Position numbers and translations under genes: made by a program. The notes beneath the pieces are model-generated. The model was not told the DNA's origin, made no database searches, and saw only the letters and a list, made by a program, of their open reading frames with translations. Source: Aureococcus anophagefferens (taxonomy: Eukaryota > Sar > Pelagophyceae > Pelagomonadales > Pelagomonadaceae). From it: a stretch of DNA of 64,000 nucleotides. Below are positions 38,901-48,044 of the stretch, one piece after another (within the stretch, counting starts at the first letter, position 1; each line of letters begins with the position of its first letter). The stretch covers positions 134,282 through 198,281 of the forward strand of contig NW_008705574.1 in the NCBI RefSeq assembly GCF_000186865.1, given 5' to 3'.

Positions 38901-40933
38901 GGAGTGGGGGGAGGAGGAGGAGGGCGAGGACATGGAGGAAGACGACGACGACGACGCCTACGACGACGACGACGCCGGCGGCGAGGAGGAGGAGGAGGAG
39001 CAGCAGCAGCAGGCCACGCGGGCGCACGACGCCGCGAAGCGCGCGCGGAAGCTCGCCGAGGAGGCCGAGGGCTTGCGCCTCGAGCGCGACCGCAAGCACA
39101 AGCACAAGAAGGCGTCGCCGCCGGATCATCGGCCCGACCCCGCCTTCGACGAGGCCCGCGCGGCGAAGCACAAGAAGCCGCCGCCGCCGCACCACCGCGA
39201 CCGGCCCGACCCCGCCTTCGACGAGGCCCGCGCGGCGAAGCAGTTCGACCGCAAGGCCGAGAAGATGCGCAAGGACCCCAAGCAGTGGCGCGAGCACAAC
39301 GAGCGCGAGAAAAACGCGCACGAGGCGAGGCTGAAGCCCCCGAAGCTCGACGGCTCGCTGAGCTTCCGCGCGCCGTTCGCGCGGTCCACGGTCACGGCCG
39401 CGCGGCGCCTGCTCCAGAGCGACGCGTCCTACGAGCTCAAGGACGGCCGCACGGTGGAGTACTGTGTGGAAATCAACCACTCGTTTGGGGGGTCCCCACC
39501 AAACTTCAGAACTCGGTCGATTACGCGCACATTGAAGTCGGGTTGAAGATTTGATTTCCACACAGGTGGAGTACGCGCGCTACACGACGCACGGCGAGGC
39601 CGTCGTCAAGAAGCGCTTCGCGCGCCTCGTCGGCGGCGCCGCGGTCGAGACGGTCGTGGACAAGGTCAGGGGCCCCCGGCCCCTCGCGCGCGTCGGCGCC
39701 GGCGCGGTCTGGAGCCCGAAGCGGTTGGAGGCGCGCGAGGTCGCCGTGACGCTGAACTTCCGCGTCGCCGGGCCCGGCGCGTTCCCGCCGAAGAAGCGCA
39801 AGAACGACTCCCCGAAGAGCTCCCCGGACACCTGGCGCACGGGCGGCGTCGCCGCGTGGGTCGCGAGCCGCGCGATCTACGCCGCGGGCCCGCTCATGGG
39901 CTCGACGGAGAAGTTCACGGGCTTCGGCGTCGTCGCGGGGCCCGGCACAATCCGCGTCGTCGTTCACGGGCACATCGCGCCGCGGACGGACCTGCTGGAG
40001 GACGCGGGCATCGGCTGCGACGCGAAGGTCCGCCTCGACAGCTCGCGCGCCGACGTGACCGTGGCGAACCACACGAAGCTCCGGTTCCTCGTGCAGGCCA
40101 TCCCCGCGGCCGCGGGCCCGGACCTGCCGCGGAAGCCGCTGGACCCCACGGCCCCCGTCGACCTCGGCCTCAGCGTCTTCGTCGACGACGACGGCGGCGG
40201 CTTCCGGCCCTGCGTCAGGTCGCTGCCCCTGCCGCGCGACGTCTTCAAGCCCGAGTGGCTCGAGGGCGCGTACCTGGGCGTCACGGCCGCCGCGAGCGAC
40301 GACCGGCCCGACGACGTCGTCGACGTCACGAAGCTCGCCGTCGTCAGCAGCAAGGAGCACCACCACCGGTCGGGCCACAGCCTCGTCGACGCGCTCGCCG
40401 GCCTGGCGGCGTCGGGCGTCGACGTCCGCGACGTCGCGGACCTTCGCCGCATGCCCGCGGCGGAGCGCTACGATCGCGTCGAGGGCATCCTCGGCGCGCT
40501 CCTCGCGTCCGTCGAGGACCTGCAGCACCACATGGAGTACGAGATCCTCGACAAGGAGGCCCAGCTCGACGAGGTCGCCGCGAAGATGTTCGAGAGCACG
40601 AACAACGCGCAGCGGCGCCTCAGGAGCCTCGAGGACGAGATCTCGACGGCCGCGGCGCACTCGCTGAGCGGCCGCCTCGAGGCCCTCGAGCAGGCGGCCG
40701 CGCTCGCGCGCGCGGGGGACGAGAAGAACGGCTTCTTCGACCGCGGCCACGAGAAAACGCTCGAGAACACGCTCGCCAAGACGAACCGGAGGGTCGTCCG
40801 GGCGACGGTGGACTCGCACCGCGCGGCCGTCTCCGGCGCCTTCGCGGGCTTCGTCGTCCTCGCGCTCCACGGCGCGGCGCTCTACTTCGGCTTCGGCGTC
40901 TGGGCCAAGCTCAAGCGCGACAAGATGATCTAG
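38677..40933 (+). CDS. L-type-lectin-like type I membrane protein with acidic N-terminal region; exons 38677-39453 and 39566-40933
   Basis: Splicing gives 714 residues. A signal peptide (MGLPRRIARLLLVALGLSVV) is followed by long Asp/Glu runs encoded by GAC repeats, a Lys/His-rich helix and a duplicated segment (RPDPAFDEARAAK twice). The region after the intron has ARLVGGAAVETV, REVAVTLNFRVAG, GGVAAWVASRAIYAAGPLMG and KFTGFGVVAGPG. This fits the carbohydrate-binding fold of ERGIC-53/VIP36-like cargo receptors, though it is divergent. A coiled-coil stretch (LLASVEDLQHHMEYEILDKEAQLDEV) precedes a single C-terminal span and the basic tail KLKRDKMI. This suggests an ER-Golgi cargo receptor (inference). 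The intron is a short introner copy in the SYELKDGRTVEYARYTT region. Confidence 0.65.
39462..39565 (+). mobile_element. Introner element copy 2 (104 bp), internally deleted, sense in gene
   Basis: Terminal inverted repeats CTGTGTGGAAATCAA at both ends. The target copies GTGGAGTA lie at 39454-39461 and 39566-39573. The intron 39454-39565 uses a GT donor provided by the target copy (GTGGAG) and the element's CACAG acceptor, restoring TVEYARY. Compared with the 203-bp copies it lacks about 100 bp of the middle but keeps both ends and the subterminal palindrome. Confidence 0.93.
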
Positions 40934-40940
40934 GCGGGCC

Positions 40941-41716
40941 CTAACTTCGCCGGAAGAAGTCGGGGAGGTGCCAGCGCGGCGGCCGCGGCGGCGGCGGCGC
41001 GGGGCGTCGTTGTCGAAGGTCGCGCCGTCCTTGGGGTTGACGACGAGCTCGACGACGGCCCGGTCGTCGCGGTCGCCCGCGAGGATCGCGGAGATCTCCG
41101 CCGCGACGGCGTCGGGCGACAGCGCGTCGGCCGCGGGCAGCCGCGCCTCGTCGAAGAGGCCCCGCAGCAGGGGCGTCTCGACGGCGCCGAGCCGCAGCGT
41201 GTGCGCCCTGCCGCCCTCGACGTTGACGGACCGGGTCAGCGACTCCAGCGCCGCCTTGCTCGCGCCGTAGGCCAAAAAACCGGCGAAGGGGTCGACGGCG
41301 GAGAAGGAGCTCACGTTGACGACGCGGCCGCGCGCGGCGACGAGGTCGTCCCAGAGCGCCGCGACGAGGAGCGCCGGGCCCGCCGCGTTCGCGTCGAAGC
41401 ACGCGCGGAGCCGCGCCTCGTCCGTCTCCCCGACGCGCGCGCGCGGCGCGACGCCGGCGACGTTCAGCAGCGCGTCGAGGCCGCCGCCGCCGCAGAAGGC
41501 GCGCGCCGCGTCGGCGGCCCCGGCGCTCGCGCCGGGCGCGCCGACGTCGCACTCGACGACGACGTAGCTGCCCGCGGCCAGCAGTTGGCCCGTGGCGTCG
41601 AGCGTGGCGCGCCGGCGGCCCAGCAGCGCGACGCGCCAGCCCTCGCGCGACAGGCGAACCGCCGCGGCGCGGCCGACGCCGCTGCCGGCGCCCGTGATGA
41701 CGGCCGTGCGAGGCAT
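40941..41716 (-). CDS. Short-chain dehydrogenase/reductase, 3' end uncertain
   Basis: About 258 residues. The NAD(P)-binding motif AVITGAGSGVGRAAAVRL opens the protein, followed by LLNVAGVAPRARVG, VVNVSSFSAVDP with the catalytic serine, and FLAYGASKAALESL with the Tyr-x-x-x-Lys pair. ETPLLRGLFDEARL follows the active site. These define a classical SDR oxidoreductase. Near the end a (CGC)n tract makes the frame ambiguous. The open frame would run on through the antisense of the lectin gene, whereas a one-base slip in the tract gives a natural ending PRWHLPDFFRRS with a stop at 40941. I favour the latter, implying a sequence error or a real frameshift. Confidence 0.75.
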
Positions 41717-42114
41717 CGCAGTGCGCGTTGCAAGAGCCCGCAGAGCGCAGAGCTGCAGCGCACGACGCGTCGCGGAGCGGCAGGCGCCGCAGAGCTCGAT
41801 GTCGAGACTCTAGGAGCCTGCGTTCGAGCGGCATCTTGATCTCATCTTGAAGGCGCCGGCGCATTGGGACTGAAGTCGGACGGCTCCGAGCGCGTCCGGA
41901 GACTCGCGCGCGCGATCGGCTGCGCAGCGGTTAAAGGGGCACCGGCCGCGGGCGTTGCCCGCGGTCGTGTCGCGCGCGTGTGTGTGGGGGGGGGGGGGGG
42001 GCGGGGTCCTGGCGGCGCGAAAGCCGGGCGAGGTGGGCCGCGGCGCGCGTCGCGGGGGGGAGGGTGTGCCGGACGCTCGTCGAGGTCGTGGCACTTGGGT
42101 CTTGGAGCTTCGGC
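41717..42114. other. Intergenic region with 16-G homopolymer
   Basis: A 398-bp stretch between the SDR start and the P-type ATPase stop. It contains a GTGTGTGTG run followed by 16 consecutive G (41986-42001), then G-rich sequence. The left part should hold the SDR promoter. No gene is supported. Confidence 0.6.
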
Positions 42115-45100
42115 CTAGTAGTAGGTCGCCTTCTCGACCCAGCCGGCCTGGCGCTTGATGGCGCCCGTGATGGGGTCCGCGACCTCGGGGCTCGTCGCGC
42201 GCATGAGGTACTTGCGCGTCTCGTCGTACATGAAGATCATCATGGACCAGGGGATGCCCGGCATCCAGTGCGTGAAGCGGATGGGCTGCGTGCCGAGGAC
42301 CTCGAAGATGCCGCCGTAGCAGAGCCAGGCCGCCAACAACGTCTCGAAGAAGAGGCCGAAGTTGAGCACGGAGTTGCGGAGGCCCTGCTGGCGGATTGAG
42401 AGCCAGCGCGTCTTGCAGATGAGCAGGTCCGCCCACTGGACGACGACGATGGACACCCAGTAGGCCGCCTGGGCGTGCATGAGCGCCTTCTTCTGGATCA
42501 TGCGCGACGCGATGTTCTGGCACTGGACGACGCCGTCGGCGTTCCGGTCCGCGCCGAAGACCTCCGTGCAGTCCAGGCCGCAGCCGCCCTGGCAGTACTG
42601 GAGGTTCGGCGTCTCGTCGTCGAGGGCGTCGCAGCCCGGGACCTCGGGGTCGCCGTTGGCCTTGTACTGGCCGTTGCAGAACGTCGCGTGCTGGAACATC
42701 GTGTGGCCGTGCGTCTTGCCGTTGCACCAGTCGGCGCCGATGGTGCCGCCGTTGTCGACGCCGCCCGTGGCCACGGACGCGGCGTCCGCCAGGTCGAAGC
42801 CCTCGTAGGACTCCTTGATGAGCTCGAGCTCGATCATGCCGTTGCGGCGCGTCTTCTTGTCGAGGTCGCCGTCGTTGCCGAGGCAGATGGACCAGACGCC
42901 CGCGGGCTGGTACTGGAAGACCGCGGAGTCGCGCGCGCCCTGGAAGCCGAAGGCGCCGGCCTTGGCCTTGGCGATCTTGTACTCCGAGTTGTGGATGTTG
43001 AAGGACACCCACTTCTTGTCCCAGAAGGGGCTCAGGCGGCCGCGCCACGGCGTGTACTCGAAGAAGCCCTTGTCGTTGAGCGCCCAGATGGACTCGATGG
43101 TCGGCTGCTGGAACGTGTTCGTCTTCTCCGTGTAGGTCGCGGCGTACTCGTAGTAGAAGTTCTCCGTCGGCGCCTTGAAGCCGCCCTGGAAGTTCTTCGC
43201 GGGGTACGTGCACGCCTTGATGTAGCCGCCGTCGCCGCGGTCCCACATGGGGTAGTTGCGGTTCGGGCCGGAGACCGTCGGGTCGGGGTTCGCCGGGTCG
43301 ATCTCGCCCTCGCCGTTGACGTACTGGCCGCCGTTGAACTTGCAGTACATGGTCTGCTCGCCGAAGAAGAGGCCCGCGCCCGACGGGTTGCCGAGGAGGA
43401 TCGTCGGCGGGAAGCCGTAGTCGTTCAAGACCAGCATCCAGGCGTAGAAGCCCGCCATGGCCTGCATGACCCCAATCTGGAGGTAGGCGAGGCAGATCAA
43501 TTTCGACGTCACCAGGTGGTCCGTCGCGGCGTTGCGCGGCGGCCGCTTCATGATGTCGGCCTCGGCGTCCTCGTAGGCCATGGAGATGGCCGGCACCATG
43601 TCCGTGCCCAGGTCGATGGCGAGGATGAGCACCGTGGACAGGGGCATGGGCGTGTTCATGGTGATCCAGCAGAGGAAGGGCGAGATCTCGGGGATGTTCG
43701 ACGTCAACGTGTAGCAGATGCTCTTCTTGAGGTTGTCGAAGATGAGGCGGCCCTCCTCGACGCCCGCGACGATGGACGCGAAGTTGTCGTCGAGGAGGAT
43801 CATGTCCGCCGCGTTCTTCGTCACGGGCGTGCCCGCGATGCCCATGGCGATGCCGATGTCCGCCTTCTTGAGCGCGGGCGAGTCGTTGACGCCGTCGCCC
43901 GTGACGGCGACGACGTGGCCGAGGCGCTGGCAGTTGGAGACGATGACGAGCTTCTGCTGGGGCGACGTGCGCGCGAAGACGATCTGGGGGTGGGCCAAGA
44001 TCGCGTCCCACTTGTCGTCGCCCATGTCGTCGGAGAACTCCCAGCCCGGGCAGACGATCGCGAGCGCGTCCGCGGGGTCCTGGTAGCCCACGTCGCCCGG
44101 CGACAGCCCGTTGTCCTTGTTCTGCTTCTCGATGTCGTCCTTCGTCGGGGACCAGAGGATGCCGACCTTGTAGGCGATGGCCTTGGCCGTGCCCGGGTGG
44201 TCGCCCGTGACCATGATGACCTTGATGCCCGCGGTCTTGCACTTGGCCACCGCGCCCGGCACGGCCTCGCGCGGCGGGTCCACGAGGGCCATCAGCCCGA
44301 GGAAGATGAGGCCCTCGCCGGACAGCGGGTGGGGCGGCAGGACCTTCTTGCCCTTGTCGTCCTTCAATTCGACGCCGTCCTTCTTCGCCTGCTCGAAGGT
44401 CTCGATGGCCTTGAACTCGCCCAGGGGGAAGTTCGCCGTGGAGCAGCCCTCCTCGCGGCCGTCGGAGAAGGGGTAGTCCGCGCCGTACTTGGCAAACGGT
44501 AATTTCTTCATCGCGAAGCCGAGGACGCGGAGCCCGTTGTTGCCCATGGCCATCTGCGACTCCTCGATCTGCGCGGCGAGCTCGGGCGTCATGGGCACGA
44601 TGGAGCCGTCGCCGGCCATGTACTCCGTGCAGCGGATGAGCACGCGCTCGGGCGCGCCCTTCATGTAGACGATGCGGTCGTTCTTGTCGGTGGACGCGTC
44701 GGGCGACGTGCAGTGCACGTGGACCTGGTACTTGTTCTTCGAGTTGAAGGGGATGTCGAAGACCTTGGCGTTGGCCCGGCGCATGTCCTCGATGTCCTTG
44801 ATGCCCATGGTCTCGTTGAGCGTCGGGTGCGCGAACTTGATCATCGCGCCCTCGGACGCGTTGCCGATGGGCTTCCACTGGATCTCGACGATGGTCGACC
44901 CGTCGCCCTGGGTCCGCACCTTGGAGAAGGGCAGGAGCACGCGCTTGCCCGTGTCCTCGTCCTCCCAGTACTTCTCGAAGTAGCACGTGTTGCAGAGCGT
45001 CGAGCACGTGAGGAGGCTCTGGAACGACGGCGAGTCGCCGTCGTAGGTCTTGACGCCCTTGGTGAAGGAGCTCCCGCAGTCCTGGATGGACGGCGCGCTG

Positions 45101-46431
45101 TTCTTGTCGCTGTAGACGCACTGGGCGACGGTCATGATGTTCTGCGTGAGCGTGCCCGTCTTGTCGGAGCAGATGCACGACGTCGACCCCAGCGTCTCGA
45201 CGCCCTCCAAGTTCTTGACCATGACCTTCTTCGTGTACATGCGCTTCGCCGTCAGCGTGAGGCACACGGTCACCGTCGCCAGCAGCCCCTCGGGCACGTT
45301 GGCGACGATGATGCCGATCATGAAGACGAGCGACGCGATCTCGTCCTGGCCCATGGCGAGCGACGCGCAGAAGAAGGACACGCCGAGGATGATGGCGATG
45401 GCCGAGATGATGAGGATGAAGCGGTGGATCTCCTTGTTGATGGGCGTCTGCTCCGCCTCCGTGGACAGCGCGAGCTTGGCGATGCGGCCGATGACCGTGT
45501 CGTCGGCGATCTTGACGACGAGGCCGCGGCACGACCCCTCGGGCACCTGCGTGCCGAAGAAGCAGAGGTTCGCCGTCTCGAGGACGTCCTCGTGGGTGCA
45601 CTCGGCCTTGCGCTTCTGGGGCTCGGACTCGCCCGTGAGCGACGAGTTGTCCACGCACATGTTCGGCGAGCACTCCAAGACGCGGAGGTCCGCGGGCACG
45701 AGGTCGCCCTGCTCGAGGAGCACGATGTCGCCGACGGTGACGAGGGCCGGGTCGATGGTCAGGGGCTCGCCGTTGCGCACGACCTTGACCTTGGGCGGCC
45801 GCATGGCCTTGAACTCGGCCATCATGTTGTCCGACTTGCGGTTCTGGAGGTAACTGAAGCAGCCCGTGACCCAGACGACGGCCGCGAGGACGATGCCCAG
45901 GTAGAGGTTCTCGACGTCGGGCTTGAGGCTGTAGGACACGAAGCACGCGGCCGACGCGCCCCAGAGCAGCAGCGAGAAGAACCTGAAACGCGCGCGGTCG
46001 CGAAAGCGGGACGCGTCCCGGTCAGAACGCCGGCGCCGCGCCCGGTCATCTCCTCGATGAACTTGATGTACCAGGGCGTCGTCGGCGGGGGCGTCAGCTC
46101 GTTGGGGCCGTACTGGGCGAAGGCCGCCTGGGCCTGCTCCGTCGTCATGCCCTGCGCGGCGCGGCGGAAGGCTCGGGCGCGGAAGGCGGCGCGCGGGTCC
46201 CGCGGGGGCGCCCCTCGGCGGCGGGGGGCGCGCGGGCGCGGGGGGCGGGGCGCGGGCGGGGTCGAGGCGGCGGGGGGCGGCCGGCGGGGCACGCACGGTC
46301 GACGCGTTCGTCTTGAGCTTGGCGAGGAGCGGCTCGAGGTCCTCGCTGTGCTCCGTCATCTCCACATTCTTCCGCAGTTCCTTGGCCTTGGCCGCCTTCT
46401 CCTCCTTGGACTCGAAGAGCCAGTCACACAT
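42115..46431 (-). CDS. Na+/K+-ATPase alpha-type P-type ATPase with large insertion between M7 and M8; exons 46431-46297, 46151-46042, 45982-42115
   Basis: Splicing gives 1,370 residues. Class IIC features are clear: NELTPPPTTPWYIKF, VANVPEGLLATVTV in M4, the phosphorylated CSDKTGTLTQN (Asp355), KGAPERVL, MVTGDHPGTAKAIA, GDGVNDSPALKKADIG, LAIDLGTDMVPAISMAYE in M6 and the conserved end GWVEKATYY. Such pumps export Na+ and import K+ (or H+) at the plasma membrane. Between M7 (GVMQAMAGFYAWMLVL) and M8 (VSIVVVQWADLLICKTR) lie about 300 residues with many cysteines, where animal pumps have roughly 35. Intron 1 (145 nt) is GT-AG and phase 0. Intron 2 (59 nt) is GC-AG (GG|GCGCGG), the only choice that restores EEMTGFFSLLLWG. 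Exon sums are in frame. Confidence 0.93.
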   Translation of the reverse strand: MCDWLFESKEEKAAKAKELRKNVEMTEHSEDLEPLLAKLKTNASTVRAPPAAPRRLDPARAPPPAPARPPPPRGAPAGPARRLPRPSLPPRRAGHDDGAGPGGLRPVRPQRADAPADDALVHQVHRGDDRARRRRSDRDASRFRDRARFRFFSLLLWGASAACFVSYSLKPDVENLYLGIVLAAVVWVTGCFSYLQNRKSDNMMAEFKAMRPPKVKVVRNGEPLTIDPALVTVGDIVLLEQGDLVPADLRVLECSPNMCVDNSSLTGESEPQKRKAECTHEDVLETANLCFFGTQVPEGSCRGLVVKIADDTVIGRIAKLALSTEAEQTPINKEIHRFILIISAIAIILGVSFFCASLAMGQDEIASLVFMIGIIVANVPEGLLATVTVCLTLTAKRMYTKKVMVKNLEGVETLGSTSCICSDKTGTLTQNIMTVAQCVYSDKNSAPSIQDCGSSFTKGVKTYDGDSPSFQSLLTCSTLCNTCYFEKYWEDEDTGKRVLLPFSKVRTQGDGSTIVEIQWKPIGNASEGAMIKFAHPTLNETMGIKDIEDMRRANAKVFDIPFNSKNKYQVHVHCTSPDASTDKNDRIVYMKGAPERVLIRCTEYMAGDGSIVPMTPELAAQIEESQMAMGNNGLRVLGFAMKKLPFAKYGADYPFSDGREEGCSTANFPLGEFKAIETFEQAKKDGVELKDDKGKKVLPPHPLSGEGLIFLGLMALVDPPREAVPGAVAKCKTAGIKVIMVTGDHPGTAKAIAYKVGILWSPTKDDIEKQNKDNGLSPGDVGYQDPADALAIVCPGWEFSDDMGDDKWDAILAHPQIVFARTSPQQKLVIVSNCQRLGHVVAVTGDGVNDSPALKKADIGIAMGIAGTPVTKNAADMILLDDNFASIVAGVEEGRLIFDNLKKSICYTLTSNIPEISPFLCWITMNTPMPLSTVLILAIDLGTDMVPAISMAYEDAEADIMKRPPRNAATDHLVTSKLICLAYLQIGVMQAMAGFYAWMLVLNDYGFPPTILLGNPSGAGLFFGEQTMYCKFNGGQYVNGEGEIDPANPDPTVSGPNRNYPMWDRGDGGYIKACTYPAKNFQGGFKAPTENFYYEYAATYTEKTNTFQQPTIESIWALNDKGFFEYTPWRGRLSPFWDKKWVSFNIHNSEYKIAKAKAGAFGFQGARDSAVFQYQPAGVWSICLGNDGDLDKKTRRNGMIELELIKESYEGFDLADAASVATGGVDNGGTIGADWCNGKTHGHTMFQHATFCNGQYKANGDPEVPGCDALDDETPNLQYCQGGCGLDCTEVFGADRNADGVVQCQNIASRMIQKKALMHAQAAYWVSIVVVQWADLLICKTRWLSIRQQGLRNSVLNFGLFFETLLAAWLCYGGIFEVLGTQPIRFTHWMPGIPWSMMIFMYDETRKYLMRATSPEVADPITGAIKRQAGWVEKATYY

Positions 46432-46894
46432 GGCGCTCGCCGGGTCGGTCCCCGAAGGCCGCCGCGGGGGTCCTAAACGTCGCTTGCGCGGCTGCCAATG
46501 CCGCGGCCACCAACTTTTGGTGCGCAGCGAGCCGCGCCTCGCCGCAAGGATTTGTAATTCTCAGATATGGGATGAACATGCTGTGGTTGATTGGTTCTCG
46601 TTAGTCGGCCCTGGTCACCCCTACGCTGCCACGTCATCGGGATACAGGGGCGTTTTTTTTCTCGCACTCGTTGGGGGGTTTCGGAGTTCATGTGCATCTC
46701 ATCTTGATGTGTTCATGAGCCCAGGCCTAGGTCCGGGCGCGCCGCGGCCGCGCGCGTCCGCGGCCGCACGCCCGGCGCCGCGCCGTCGTCGCCGCCGACC
46801 TCTGCGAGCATCGCAGCGGGCGAAGCATCGCGCGAGGACGCCGGCGGGCGCGGAGCTGCGGAGTCTACCGGCGAGTCCGAGCTCGAGTCCGCGC
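46432..46894. other. Intergenic region, partly AT-richer
   Basis: A 463-bp spacer upstream of the ATPase start. The part at about 46540-46720 is distinctly less GC-rich and contains an eight-T run. It probably contains the ATPase promoter and the 3' flank of the next gene. No coding sequence is supported. Confidence 0.5.
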
Positions 46895-47662
46895 CTATCT
46901 GCTCGTTACGACGTCCCCCGCGGTGCTCTCCGCGGCGCTCTCCGCGGCCTCGACGGAGGCCGCGAGGCGCGCCGCCGTGGACCGCGAGTGGAGCTGGGCG
47001 AGGACCTCGCGGGGCGCGAGCTCGCGCTGCCGCGTGAGCGCGAACGAGTAGCACTCGCGGCGCGACGCCGCGAACGCCGCGAGGCCGTCGACGCGGAGGA
47101 AGGCGGCCTCGAGGTCGCCGCGCGGGCCGTTGTAGGCGCTGAAGCGGCGCACCTTCGAGGCGGCGTCGTCGTAGAGCGCGGCGAGCGCCCGCGACGGCGC
47201 GCGGCGCCGCGACGACCGGGAGGAGAGCTCGCGCGAGAGCCACGCGTCGTGGGCCTCGGCCTCGCCGTAGAGGTCGACGTCGCAGGCCTCGCTGTCCGGG
47301 TCGCAGTCGAGGTCGCGCCAGGGCCGCACGTCGCTCTCGCCCCAGCCCGAGCCGTCGCGGCGGTACCGGGCGAACGCCGTCACCGGCGCGCGGACGACGG
47401 CGCCGGCGGCGGACGCGCGCGACGCGTCGACGACGGCGAGCACGCCGACGCCGTTGGCCGAGCCGTGCTCGAGGCCCACGATGACCGGCGCGTCGGCCGT
47501 GGCGAAGCGTTCGAAGGTGCTCGCGTCGAAGGAGTAGCTCGACAGCGTGTCCAGCGGCATCAACGGGCGCCCGACTCGGAACACGTCCAATTTCAGCGCG
47601 TGTGCCTTCGACGACGACGACGCGAGGCACGCGAGCAACAAAGACGTGCGCAGCAGCGTCAT
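46895..47662 (-). CDS. Secreted or organelle-targeted protein of unknown function
   Basis: Two hundred fifty-five residues from the ATG at 47662; an in-frame ATG at 47704 would add 14 residues. MTLLRTSLLLACLASSSSKAHA is a good signal peptide. The mature part starts LKLDVFRVGRPLMPLDTLSSYSFD and continues with VIVGLEHGSANGVGVLAVVDAS and VTAFARYRRDGSGWGESDVRPW, then an acidic cysteine pair (DCDPDSEACD) and an Arg/Ser-rich helical C-terminal third. The first part vaguely recalls a LON N-terminal-like domain (RPLMPLDTL), but I would not name it so. Expression and location are unknown. Confidence 0.6.
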   Translation of the reverse strand: MTLLRTSLLLACLASSSSKAHALKLDVFRVGRPLMPLDTLSSYSFDASTFERFATADAPVIVGLEHGSANGVGVLAVVDASRASAAGAVVRAPVTAFARYRRDGSGWGESDVRPWRDLDCDPDSEACDVDLYGEAEAHDAWLSRELSSRSSRRRAPSRALAALYDDAASKVRRFSAYNGPRGDLEAAFLRVDGLAAFAASRRECYSFALTRQRELAPREVLAQLHSRSTAARLAASVEAAESAAESTAGDVVTSR

Positions 47663-48044
47663 GGGCGTCGCGCGCGCGCAGCGCGTCGGATTGTAGGCGT
47701 CCATGTCACACGTCGGCCGCACGTTCTGATGCGTGCCGCTCTGTGCCCCGGCCAAACGCCGCGTCGTCGACGCGCCCCTCGAGCCGCGACGCGCGCCTCC
47801 AGTGCCCAAATCCCACTCCTCTCAACCCCATCGGCAAGCCCCAGGACGTCGCCGGCGCCGCGCCGCCGCCGAACTCCATCGAGAACGCGCTCCAGCGCGC
47901 TCAACCGAGGTTCAACCCGGCGGCCGCGCAGCGAGAATGCACATCGGTCGAGTGGCCGTTAGCGGCGGGGAGGGCCGGACTGGCGCGCGCGGGTGTACGG
48001 GCGCGCGGGGTGGGGATCGCGATGCTTCTTGGGAGCCCTTGCGC
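47663..48044. other. Intergenic region
   Basis: A 382-bp spacer between the secreted-protein gene start and the stop of the RRM gene, both on the minus strand. It should carry the promoter of the secreted-protein gene and the 3' UTR of the RRM gene. No conserved element or ORF of merit is seen. Confidence 0.45.

Noticed and set aside
39521..40940. Extension of the short-chain dehydrogenase through 39521
   Set aside because: The segment is the antisense of the lectin gene and has shadow-like composition; the true end is near 40941.
41733..41745. Shared GCTCTTGCARCG 12-mer upstream of the dehydrogenase start (41733-41745) and at 28041-28053 as a core promoter motif
   Set aside because: Only two occurrences with different distances to the starts. 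Insufficient to call an element.
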